Of a stretch of 64,000 nt of DNA, positions 16,160-23,845 are shown piece after piece. Position numbers and translations under genes: made by a program. The notes below the pieces were generated by a model. That model had not been told where the DNA came from. It worked only from the letters and a program-made list of their open reading frames with translations, and did no database searches. The number at the start of each line of letters is the position of its first letter. Position 1 is the first letter of the stretch. Source of the DNA: Streptomyces sp. NBC_00237 (GTDB lineage Bacteria; Actinomycetota; Actinomycetes; Streptomycetales; Streptomycetaceae); the NCBI RefSeq assembly GCF_026342435.1, contig NZ_JAPEMT010000004.1, forward strand, positions 186,001 to 250,000. The letters are read 5' to 3'.

Positions 16160-16175
16160 GTTCGACATGTCGAAC
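16160..16175. promoter_or_regulatory. Perfect IclR-type palindrome upstream of U32-like gene and sugar importer
   Basis: GTTCGACATGTCGAAC is a perfect 16-bp palindrome, extending to 18 bp with flanking C and G (16159-16176). It ends 17 bp before the ATG of the next gene, within the probable promoter/leader region, and heads the unit that includes the ChvE-like importer. Confidence 0.8.
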
Positions 16176-16192
16176 GTCACTTACGGAGCACC

Positions 16193-17191
16193 ATGCCCCC
16201 TACACCATCCGCCGTCCCCCGCCGTCCCGGCGCCGACGCCCTCGCCCGGATCGGCCACCCCTTCCCCGGCATCGACCCCGCCGACACCTCCGCGCACGCC
16301 TTCCCCGACGGCGGCACCTGGCGCACCGAGATCCCCTCGGTCGAGGGGCCGGAGGCGCTTTCCGTCGTACTGAAGGAGAGCGCACAGCTCGACCTTCCGG
16401 TGCACCGGATCAGCCAGGGCTCCGGCATCTGGATGCTCACCGACACCGAGATCACCGAGATGGTGGAGGCGTGCGCGGCACGCGACATCGAGCTGTGCCT
16501 GTTCACCGGGCCGCGCGGCACCTGGGACATCGGCGGCTCCACCCGTACCGATTCGGGCGGCGGCGGGCTGCGCGCCCGGGGGCACGACGCGCTCGCCGGA
16601 TGCGTCGAAGACGCTTTGCGGGCGACGGAGTTGGGGGTGCGCTGCCTGCTCATCGCCGACGAAGGCGTGCTGTGGACGCTGCACCGGATGCGCGTGGCCG
16701 GGGTGCTTCCCGCCGACGTCACCTTCAAGCTGTCCGCGCTCACCGGGCCGGTCAATCCGGCCTCGTACGCGGTGTACGAGCAGCTCGGCGCGGACTCCCT
16801 CAACGTCCCCTCCGACCTGTCCCTCGACCACCTCACCGAGATCCGCCGGGTCAGCCGCGCCCCGATGGACATGTACGTGGAGGCGCCGGACGACCTCGGC
16901 GGCTACATCCGGATGTACGAGGCGGCCGAACTCATCCGGCGCGGCGCCCCTCTGTACCTGAAGTTCGGGCTGAGCCGCTCCCCCGGCATCTACCCCTACG
17001 GCGCCCAGCTGCGCGACACCGCGCTCGCCACCGCCCGCGAGCGCGTCAGGCGCGGACGCCTCGTCCTGGATCTGCTCGCCCGGCACGGGGCGGACGGCGG
17101 AATGTCGCCGCTCGGCTCCCACGACCCCGGTGAGCTGCGCCGCTTCCCGGTATCTTCCGCCACCTCCACGCCCGTACCGGAAGGAGACTGA
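16193..17191 (+). CDS. U32-peptidase-like barrel protein of unknown function in pentose operon
   Basis: A 332-residue cytoplasmic protein. It resembles proteins that databases tend to label U32 peptidase or hypothetical, with conserved blocks WRTEIPSVEGPEAL, VHRISQGSGIWMLTD, EMVEACAARDIELCLFTGPRG, CLLIADEGVLW and APMDMYVEAPDDLGGYI. The pattern of strands and helices suggests a TIM barrel. No peptidase role is evident. The gene starts the unit that encodes the sugar importer, 17 bp after a perfect IclR palindrome, so it should act on the same sugar. The pathway otherwise lacks a recognisable 2-keto-3-deoxypentonate dehydratase or aldolase, which makes this protein a candidate for that step. 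That is inference. Confidence 0.7.
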   Translation: MPPTPSAVPRRPGADALARIGHPFPGIDPADTSAHAFPDGGTWRTEIPSVEGPEALSVVLKESAQLDLPVHRISQGSGIWMLTDTEITEMVEACAARDIELCLFTGPRGTWDIGGSTRTDSGGGGLRARGHDALAGCVEDALRATELGVRCLLIADEGVLWTLHRMRVAGVLPADVTFKLSALTGPVNPASYAVYEQLGADSLNVPSDLSLDHLTEIRRVSRAPMDMYVEAPDDLGGYIRMYEAAELIRRGAPLYLKFGLSRSPGIYPYGAQLRDTALATARERVRRGRLVLDLLARHGADGGMSPLGSHDPGELRRFPVSSATSTPVPEGD

Positions 17192-17195
17192 TCCG

Positions 17196-18353
17196 ATGCG
17201 CACCCGCACCCGCACGCAGAACCGCTCCCCGCGCAGGCAGGCCCGCACGCACGCTCTCGCCCTCGGCGCCGCCGCGCTGCTCCTCGTCTCGCTGACCGCC
17301 TGCGGCCAGGAGGCCAGGGGCGGCAGCCGCTACAAGGCCGACACCGGCAAGGGCGGCACCATCGGTCTCGCCATGCCCACCAAGGCGTCCGAACGCTGGA
17401 TCGCCGACGGCGAGAACATGGCCAAGCAGTTCGAGCAGGCCGGTTACCAGACCGATCTGCAGTACGGCGACAACAAGGCCGAGAACCAGATCGCCCAGAT
17501 CGAGAACATGATCACCAAGGGGCGCAAGCTCCTGGTCGTCGCCGCGGTCGACGGTTCGGCGCTCACCGAGGTCCTCCAGCGCGCACACGACGCGGGCATC
17601 CCGGTGATCAGCTACGACCGGCTGATCCTGGGCTCTCCGTACGTCGACTACTACGCGTCCTTCGACAACGCACGGGTCGGCGAGCTCCAGGGCACGTACC
17701 TGGTCGAGAAGCTGAAGCTGGGCAAGCCGTCGCCGGAGGCGGCGAAGCGCGAGAAGTACTCGGTCGAGCTGTTCGCGGGCTCCCCCGACGACAACAACAC
17801 CAAGTACTTCTGGGGCGGCGCGATGAAGGCCCTCCAGCCCTATCTGACGAGTGGTCAACTCGTGGTGCGCAGCGGGCAGACGAAGATGAGCCAGGCCACC
17901 ACCCTGGGCTGGGACGGCGGCACCGCGCAGAAGCGGATGGACGACCTGATCAGCAAGAACTACGGCGAGCAGCGGGTGGACGCGGTGCTCTCCCCGTACG
18001 ACGGCATCTCGATCGGCATCATCTCCGCCCTGAAGAGCGCCGGTTACGGTTCCTCGGCGCAGCCGCTGCCGGTCATCACCGGGCAGGACGCGGAGCTGGC
18101 ATCGGTGAAGTCGATCATCGGCGGCGAGCAGACGCAGACCGTCTTCAAGGACACCCGGAAGCTGGCCGCGCAGGCGGTGGCGATGAGCGACGCCGTACTG
18201 AACGGCAAGAAGCCGCAGGTCAACAACACCACCGATTACGACAACGGCAAGAAGGTCGTCCCCTCGTACCTGCTGAAGCCGGTCAACGTCGACAAGACGA
18301 ACACCCAACTCCTCGTGGACGAGGGGTACTTCACGGCGGGGCAGCTCAAGTGA
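17196..18353 (+). CDS. chvE: ChvE-like sugar-binding lipoprotein
   Basis: Substrate-binding component of a CUT2-type ABC importer, 385 residues. A basic N-terminus and hydrophobic stretch end at the lipobox LTAC (Cys36). The mature protein is a periplasmic-binding-protein fold (IGLAMPTKASERWIADGENM, SAL near VVAAVDGSAL, FDNARVGELQGTYLVEKL, SPYDGISIGIISAL), closest in pattern to ChvE/multiple monosaccharide-binding proteins. It follows the U32-like gene by 4 bases, with AAGGAG inside the end of that gene, and overlaps the ATPase gene by 4 bases (GTGA). Likely ligands are L-arabinose, D-xylose or D-galactose. Confidence 0.9.
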   Translation: MRTRTRTQNRSPRRQARTHALALGAAALLLVSLTACGQEARGGSRYKADTGKGGTIGLAMPTKASERWIADGENMAKQFEQAGYQTDLQYGDNKAENQIAQIENMITKGRKLLVVAAVDGSALTEVLQRAHDAGIPVISYDRLILGSPYVDYYASFDNARVGELQGTYLVEKLKLGKPSPEAAKREKYSVELFAGSPDDNNTKYFWGGAMKALQPYLTSGQLVVRSGQTKMSQATTLGWDGGTAQKRMDDLISKNYGEQRVDAVLSPYDGISIGIISALKSAGYGSSAQPLPVITGQDAELASVKSIIGGEQTQTVFKDTRKLAAQAVAMSDAVLNGKKPQVNNTTDYDNGKKVVPSYLLKPVNVDKTNTQLLVDEGYFTAGQLK

Positions 18354-19927
18354 CGGGGCGCTCCGAGGGAGCTCCCGTACTGGAGATGCGCAAGATCACC
18401 AAGACGTTCCCCGGCGTCAAGGCGCTCTCGGAGGTGAAGCTGACCGTCCGGGCCGGTGAGATCCACGCGATCTGCGGCGAGAACGGCGCGGGCAAGTCGA
18501 CCCTGATGAAGGTGCTCAGCGGCGTCTATCCGCACGGCTCGTACGACGGCGAGATCCTCTTCGAGGGGGAGCCGGTGGCCTTCAAGGACATCCGGGCCAG
18601 CGAGCGCCGAGGCATCGTGATCATCCACCAGGAACTGGCGCTCGTCCCCTATCTGTCCATCGCCGAGAACATCTTCCTCGGCAACGAACAGACGGGCGGC
18701 ACAAGGGGGTTCATCGACTGGAACGACACCCAGCGCCGGGCCGCCGCCCTCCTCAAGCGGGTCGGGCTGCGCGAGAAGCCGCAGACCCCGGTCGCCGACA
18801 TCGGCGTGGGCAAGCAGCAGCTCGTGGAGATCGCGAAGGCCCTCGCCAAGGAGGTGAAGCTGCTCATCCTCGACGAGCCGACGGCGGCCCTCAACGACGA
18901 CGACAGCGCGAAGCTCCTCGACCTCATCGTGGAACTGCGCGACCAGGGCATCGCCTGCATCATCATCTCGCACAAGCTGAACGAGATCCGGCAGATCACC
19001 GACACCGTGACGGTGCTCCGCGACGGTCGCACGATCGAGTCGCTGACGGTACGTCAGGCCCCTTCCTCGCCGGCGGAGTTGTCCGAGGACCAGATCATCC
19101 GGTCGATGGTCGGCCGTGACCTGGACCACCGCTTCCCGGAGCGGAGCACGTACCGGGGCGAGGACGCCGGAACGACCGCGCTCGCCGTGCACGGCTGGAG
19201 CGTCCGCCACCCGGTCGACCAGCAGCGCAAGGTCGTCGACGACGTCTCGCTCACGGTCGGTCGCGGCGAGATCGTCGGCATCGCGGGCCTGATGGGCGCC
19301 GGACGCACCGAACTCGCGATGTCGGTCTTCGGCCGCTCCTACGGGCGGTACGAGGCCGGGCGCGTCGAGATCGGCGGCCGTGAGGTGAGCACGAAGACCG
19401 TACCGGCGGCGATCGCGGCGGGCCTGGCGTACGTCACCGAGGACCGCAAGCAGTACGGCCTCAACCTCATCGACAACATCAACCGCAACGTCTCCCTCGC
19501 CTCCCTGGCCGGGATGCGACGGCGCGGCGTGGTCGACGAGCACCACGAACGCCAGGTCGCCGAGCGCTACCGCACCTCCATGAACATCAAGACCCCCACG
19601 GTCTTCGAGCAGGTCGGACGGCTCTCCGGCGGCAACCAGCAGAAGGTCGTCCTGAGCCGGTGGATCCACGCCGACCCCGACGTCCTGATCCTCGACGAGC
19701 CGACGCGCGGCATCGACGTGGGCGCCAAGTTCGAGATCTACACGGTGATCGACAAGCTCGCCGCCGCGGGCAAGGCCGTGCTCTTCATCTCCTCCGAACT
19801 GCCCGAACTCCTCGGCATGTGCGACCGGATCTACACCATGGCCGAAGGCCGGCTGACCGGAGAGGTCACCCGCGCGGACGCCACTCAGGAAGCGCTGATG
19901 CGTCACATGACGAACTCCCGCACCTGA
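18350..19927 (+). CDS. gguA: Sugar ABC transporter ATPase with two nucleotide-binding domains
   Basis: Energy-coupling ATPase of a CUT2 importer, 525 residues. Domain 1 has Walker A GENGAGKST, signature IGVGKQQLVEIAKAL and Walker B LLILDEPTAAL. Domain 2 has the degenerate Walker A GLMGAGRTE usual for this class, signature LSGGNQQKVVLSRW and Walker B VLILDEPTRGID. It is the only sugar-importer ATPase in the window; the three other importers have none. The GTG start overlaps the binding-protein stop by 4 bases. The next gene follows after 132 bp of GC-rich direct repeats. Confidence 0.96.
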   Translation: MTGRSEGAPVLEMRKITKTFPGVKALSEVKLTVRAGEIHAICGENGAGKSTLMKVLSGVYPHGSYDGEILFEGEPVAFKDIRASERRGIVIIHQELALVPYLSIAENIFLGNEQTGGTRGFIDWNDTQRRAAALLKRVGLREKPQTPVADIGVGKQQLVEIAKALAKEVKLLILDEPTAALNDDDSAKLLDLIVELRDQGIACIIISHKLNEIRQITDTVTVLRDGRTIESLTVRQAPSSPAELSEDQIIRSMVGRDLDHRFPERSTYRGEDAGTTALAVHGWSVRHPVDQQRKVVDDVSLTVGRGEIVGIAGLMGAGRTELAMSVFGRSYGRYEAGRVEIGGREVSTKTVPAAIAAGLAYVTEDRKQYGLNLIDNINRNVSLASLAGMRRRGVVDEHHERQVAERYRTSMNIKTPTVFEQVGRLSGGNQQKVVLSRWIHADPDVLILDEPTRGIDVGAKFEIYTVIDKLAAAGKAVLFISSELPELLGMCDRIYTMAEGRLTGEVTRADATQEALMRHMTNSRT

Positions 19928-20059
19928 CGCCCCGCGCCCGAACCCGCGCACCCGAGGCCGCGCACCCGAACCCGCGCTCCTGACGCCCCGCGCCCGACCT
20001 CCGCACCTGACGACCGCCGCGTGCCGACCACGACCATGACCCGAAGCTGAGGCCCTGCC
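19928..20059 (+). repeat. CCCGCGCCCGA-type direct repeats between ATPase and permease genes
   Basis: The 18-base string CTGACGCCCCGCGCCCGA occurs twice (about 19925 and 19980), and shorter CGCGCACCCGA copies lie between. No open frame or clear hairpin is evident. It is probably untranslated spacer within the importer operon. Confidence 0.6.
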
Positions 20060-21292
20060 ATGACCACCGCCACACCACTCCGCAAGGACGCACCCGACGA
20101 ACCCGGACCCGCCCGCCCGTCGGCCGCCGCCGCGCTGCTCGACAGCATGCGGTCGAACATGCGCCAGTACGGCATGCTCGTCGCCCTGCTCTTCATCGTC
20201 GTGCTCTTCCAGATCTGGACCGACGGCACGCTACTGCTCCCCAACAACGTCTCCAACCTGATCCAGCAGAACGGCTACATCCTCATCCTCGGCATCGGCA
20301 TGATGATCGTGATCATCGCCGGACACATCGACCTCTCGGTCGGCTCACTGGTCGCCTTCGTCGGCGCCATGTCCGCCGTGATGATGGTCAAGCACGACAT
20401 GCCCTGGGTCCTCGCCCTGGTCCTGTCGCTCCTCATCGGGGCGGTCGCGGGCGCCTGGCAGGGGTACTTCATCGCCTACCTCGGCATCCCGTCCTTCATC
20501 GTGACCCTGGCCGGAATGCTGCTCTTCCGCGGCCTGACGCAGATCGTCCTCGAAGGCCAGTCCCTCGCCCCCTTCCCCGAAGGCTTCCAGAACATCGCCA
20601 AGGGCTTCATCCCCGAGATGGGCCCGTACACCCAGTACCACAACCCGACCCTGGTCCTCGGCGCGCTCGCGCTCACCGTCCTCATCCTGCGCGAAGTCCG
20701 TGACCGCAAGCGCCAGTTGGCGTACGAGCTCGACGTCGTGCCGAAAAGCCTGTGGATCACCAAGTGCGTGGCCGTCGCGGCGGCCGTCATCGCCTTCACC
20801 CTCACGCTCGCCAGCTTCCACGGCGTCCCCGTCGTCATGCTGATCATGTGCGCGCTGCTGATCGGGCTGGGTTACGTGATGCGCAACGCGGTGATCGGCC
20901 GCCACGTCTACGCGCTCGGCGGCAACAAGGCGGCGGCGAAACTCTCCGGCGTCAAGGACAAGCGCGTCGTCTTCCTGGTCTTCGTGAACATGGGCGTCCT
21001 GGCCGCCCTCGCGGGCTGCGTCTATGCCGCCCGCCTCAACGCGGGCACCCCGCAGGCCGGTCTCAGCTTCGAACTCGAAGCCATCGCCGCCGCGTTCATC
21101 GGCGGCGCGTCGATGAGCGGCGGCGTCGGCACCGTCATGGGCGCCGTCATCGGCGGCCTCGTCCTCGGCGTCCTCAACAACGGCATGTCCCTGGTCGGCA
21201 TCGGCACCGACTACCAGCAGGTCATCAAGGGCCTGGTCCTGCTCGCCGCGGTCGGCTTCGACATCTGGAACAAGCGCAAGGCCGGTCGCTGA
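20060..21292 (+). CDS. gguB: Sugar ABC transporter permease, GguB-like
   Basis: CUT2-family membrane permease of 410 residues with about ten transmembrane segments. It has the family signature AGHIDLSVGSLVAFVGA and the C-terminal FIGGASMSGGVGTVMGAVIGG, VLGVLNNGMSLVG region. The length, with an extra cytoplasmic loop after residue 200 (LREVRDRKRQ), matches the GguB/XylH multiple-sugar permease type rather than RbsC. It completes the ChvE-GguA-GguB set and is followed after 32 bp by the mutarotase gene, with which it is probably co-transcribed. Confidence 0.94.
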   Translation: MTTATPLRKDAPDEPGPARPSAAAALLDSMRSNMRQYGMLVALLFIVVLFQIWTDGTLLLPNNVSNLIQQNGYILILGIGMMIVIIAGHIDLSVGSLVAFVGAMSAVMMVKHDMPWVLALVLSLLIGAVAGAWQGYFIAYLGIPSFIVTLAGMLLFRGLTQIVLEGQSLAPFPEGFQNIAKGFIPEMGPYTQYHNPTLVLGALALTVLILREVRDRKRQLAYELDVVPKSLWITKCVAVAAAVIAFTLTLASFHGVPVVMLIMCALLIGLGYVMRNAVIGRHVYALGGNKAAAKLSGVKDKRVVFLVFVNMGVLAALAGCVYAARLNAGTPQAGLSFELEAIAAAFIGGASMSGGVGTVMGAVIGGLVLGVLNNGMSLVGIGTDYQQVIKGLVLLAAVGFDIWNKRKAGR

Positions 21293-21324
21293 CCCCCCGT
21301 CACCTCCCAACCCAGGAGCAGAAC

Positions 21325-22506
21325 ATGGACACCAGCAGACGAACCGTACTCGGCGCCGCAGCGGCGGCCGGTCTCACGGCGGCCACCGCCGGGATCTCGT
21401 ACGCACAGGAGAACCCGCACGCACGGGACAAGGAGCGCACCATGAAGCCCACCCGCGAGCGCTTCGGCACCCTCCCCGACGGCACCCGCGTCGACCGCTG
21501 GACCCTGGAGAACGGCGGAACCCGCCTCAAGGTCCTCTCCTACGGCGGCGTCGTCCAGGCCCTCGAACTCCCCGACCGCCACGGCACGTACGCCAACGTC
21601 TCCCTCGGCTTCGACCACCTCGACGGCTACCTCAGCGCCACCACCTTCTTCGGCGCGCTGATCGGCCGGTACGGCAACCGCATCGCCAAGGGCCGCTTCA
21701 CCCTCGACGGCCGCAGCCACCAGCTCTCGGTCAACGACGGCGAGAACAGCCTGCACGGCGGGGCCCAGGGCTTCGACAAGCGGATCTGGGACGTGGAACC
21801 GTTCGCCGACCCGTCCTCCCACGAGGTGGGCCTCCACCTCCACCGGGTCAGCCCGGACGGCGAGATGGGCTACCCCGGAACCCTCCGCGTGAAGGTCACC
21901 TACGCCCTCACCGCCCGAGGCGACTGGCGCATCGACTACACGGCCACCACCGACAGGGCCACCGTCGTCAACCTCACCAACCACACCTACTACCAGCTCG
22001 CCGGTGAGGGCAGCGGTGACGTGCTCGACCACCAACTCACCCTGAAGGCAAGCAGGTTCACTCCCACCGACACCGGTCTGATACCCACCGGCGAGCTCTC
22101 CCGAGTCGCGGGCACGCCCTTCGACTTCCGTACGGCCAAGACCGTCGGCGAGGACATCCGCGTGTCCCACCCGCAGCTCGTCACCGCGCAGGGCTTCGAC
22201 CACAACTGGGTGCTGGACAAGGGCCTGACCGCCCGCCCGGAACACTTCGCCACCCTGCGCGACCCGGGTTCCGGGCGCACGATGCGCATCGCGACGACGG
22301 AGCCCGGCGTCCAGTTCTACTCGGGCAACTTCCTGGACGGCACCCTGACCGGCCCCTCGGGACGCACCTACCGCCAGAGCGACGGCCTCTGCCTGGAGAC
22401 CCAGCACTTCCCGGACTCCCCGAACCACCCGGCGTTCCCGTCGACGGTGCTGCGTCCCGGGCGTACGTACCGCTCGACGACGGTGCACAGCTTCTCGGCG
22501 CGCTGA
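21325..22506 (+). CDS. galM: Exported aldose 1-epimerase (mutarotase)
   Basis: Interconverts alpha and beta anomers of free aldoses, 393 residues. A Tat-like signal DTSRRTVLGAAAAAGL and a cleavage site near residue 28 show export, so anomer exchange would happen outside the membrane, just before binding-protein capture. Catalytic features are GRYGNRIAKGRF, the His in NSLHGGAQGFDKR, the His in VVNLTNHTYYQLAG, and the base Glu in CLETQHFPDSPNHP. AGGAG lies 8 bases before the ATG. It closes the ChvE-Ggu operon, and a terminator hairpin follows 70 bp downstream. Confidence 0.94.
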   Translation: MDTSRRTVLGAAAAAGLTAATAGISYAQENPHARDKERTMKPTRERFGTLPDGTRVDRWTLENGGTRLKVLSYGGVVQALELPDRHGTYANVSLGFDHLDGYLSATTFFGALIGRYGNRIAKGRFTLDGRSHQLSVNDGENSLHGGAQGFDKRIWDVEPFADPSSHEVGLHLHRVSPDGEMGYPGTLRVKVTYALTARGDWRIDYTATTDRATVVNLTNHTYYQLAGEGSGDVLDHQLTLKASRFTPTDTGLIPTGELSRVAGTPFDFRTAKTVGEDIRVSHPQLVTAQGFDHNWVLDKGLTARPEHFATLRDPGSGRTMRIATTEPGVQFYSGNFLDGTLTGPSGRTYRQSDGLCLETQHFPDSPNHPAFPSTVLRPGRTYRSTTVHSFSAR

Positions 22507-22575
22507 CCGACTCCGCGCCGCTCCCCGCCTCTCCGCGCCTCCCCGCCTCCCCGCTTCTCGGCGGTGCCGGAGCAC

Positions 22576-22612
22576 GTGCGCCCCGACCGGACCCGTCCCG
22601 GCCGGGGCGCAC
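22576..22612. terminator. Terminator hairpin between galM and bxlR
   Basis: Arms 22576-22590 and 22598-22612 pair over 15 bases with one mismatch around a 7-base loop. It serves two convergent genes. Confidence 0.75.
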
Positions 22613-22677
22613 ACGCGTGAGCGTCCGGTCCGGGGCTCGGCCCCGGCCCCCGCCCCGTACGGCCCGGAGCCCGTGCC

Positions 22678-23706
22678 TCAGGACGACGGTGGTGCCGTGC
22701 TCTTGCGGACCACGAGGCTGGTGGCCAGTTCGAGGCGGGTGGTCACCGGTTCCTGGTCGCGCAGGCGCATGATCATCTGCACCGCCTCCTCGGCCATCTC
22801 CCGCAGCGGCTGGTGGACCGTCGTCAGGGCCGGGCTCGACCAGCGCGCCACCGGTACGTCGTCGTAGCCGACCACCGAGAGGTCTTCGGGCACCCGCAGG
22901 CCACGGATGCGGGCCGCCTCCAGGACGCCGAGGGCCTGAAGGTCGCTGCCCGCGAAGACGGCCGTGGGCGGCTCGGGCAGGTCGAGGAGTTCGAGGGCTT
23001 GCTCGAAGCCGCCCTCCACGTGGAAGTCGCCGTAGCGCACGAGGTCGGGGTCGGCCCCGATGCCCGCCATGGCGAGTGCGGAGCGGTAGCCGTCGAGGCG
23101 GGCGTGGGAGCAGAGCATGTCGTCGGGGCCGGTGATGACGCCGATGCGGCGGTGACCGAGTTCGACCAGGTGGCGGGTGGCGACCCGGCCCCCGTTCCAG
23201 TTCGCCGAGCCGACCGAGGGGACGTCCGGGTCGGGGTCGCCGGCCGGGTCCACGATCACGAACGGGATGGAGCGCGACCGCAGCCGCTGCTTGACCTCGG
23301 CGGGCAGCGCCGAGAAGACGAGCACCACGCCGCGCGGGCTGCGCTGCAGGACCGCGTCGATCCAGTCAGGGGCGGGGGCCTGCCGGGTGCCGCTCTCGGT
23401 CAGCACCACGCCGACCCCGTGCGCCTTGGCGACGTTCTGCACGCCCCGGATCAGCTCCATCGCCCAGATGCTGTCGAGCTCGTGGAAGACCAGCTCGACG
23501 AGCGGCGCCTCGCGGGCCGCCCGTGTCGTACGCCGGTAGGAGTGCGTCTCCAGGAGCTGTTCGACCTTGACCCGGGTCGGGGCGGCCACGTCCTGCCGCC
23601 CGTTGAGCACTTTCGAAACAGTTGAAATGGAGACGCCCGCCTTCTCGGCCACCTCGGCCAGGGTGATCCGGCCGAACTCCTCGTCATCGCGCATGCCTTG
23701 GAGCAT
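22678..23706 (-). CDS. bxlR: LacI-family repressor of the xylobiose cluster
   Basis: A 342-residue repressor. The N-terminal headpiece has ITLAEVAEKAGVSISTVSKVLNGR, and the remaining 280 residues are a periplasmic-binding-protein-like effector domain (HRRIGVITGPDDM, VFAGSDLQALGVLEAARIRG, VPEDLSVVGYDDVPVARW). It is divergent from the bxlEFGA operon exactly as in known streptomycete bxl clusters. Palindromes of CGAAA/TTTCG type (23805-23833) lie between the two. The start could also be the ATG four codons later (23694); neither has an ideal ribosome site. Xylobiose or xylose is the expected inducer (from the family, not tested here). Confidence 0.88.
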   Translation of the reverse strand: MLQGMRDDEEFGRITLAEVAEKAGVSISTVSKVLNGRQDVAAPTRVKVEQLLETHSYRRTTRAAREAPLVELVFHELDSIWAMELIRGVQNVAKAHGVGVVLTESGTRQAPAPDWIDAVLQRSPRGVVLVFSALPAEVKQRLRSRSIPFVIVDPAGDPDPDVPSVGSANWNGGRVATRHLVELGHRRIGVITGPDDMLCSHARLDGYRSALAMAGIGADPDLVRYGDFHVEGGFEQALELLDLPEPPTAVFAGSDLQALGVLEAARIRGLRVPEDLSVVGYDDVPVARWSSPALTTVHQPLREMAEEAVQMIMRLRDQEPVTTRLELATSLVVRKSTAPPSS

Positions 23707-23762
23707 AAGGCACGCTCAGCCTTCTCACCGTCGTAACGCTTTGGTAACGCGGCGGAGCGGGG

Positions 23763-23791
23763 TTGACCGCTCCCCGGCCGAGATCTAGCGT
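23763..23791 (+). promoter_or_regulatory. bxlE promoter
   Basis: TTGACC, 17 bases, TAGCGT. Transcription would begin near 23798, immediately before the operator dyads. Confidence 0.6.
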
Positions 23792-23804
23792 CCCGACCCA
23801 TGAA

Positions 23805-23833
23805 GTTTCGGCGACATTACCGAAACAGTTTCG
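23805..23833. promoter_or_regulatory. BxlR-type tandem operators
   Basis: Two overlapping dyads share one half-site. GTTTCGG and CCGAAAC flank 8 bases (23805-23826), and CGAAACAGTTTCG (23821-23833) is a 13-bp palindrome. The second matches the CGAA-N-TTCG pattern described for BxlR. It sits between the promoter and the bxlE ribosome site. Confidence 0.75.
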
Positions 23834-23845
23834 AAAGGCGAGGCG

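Noticed and set aside
16193..17191. Peptidase function for the U32-like protein
   Set aside because: Context is a sugar regulon and nothing in the sequence supports proteolysis; the label would come only from distant similarity.
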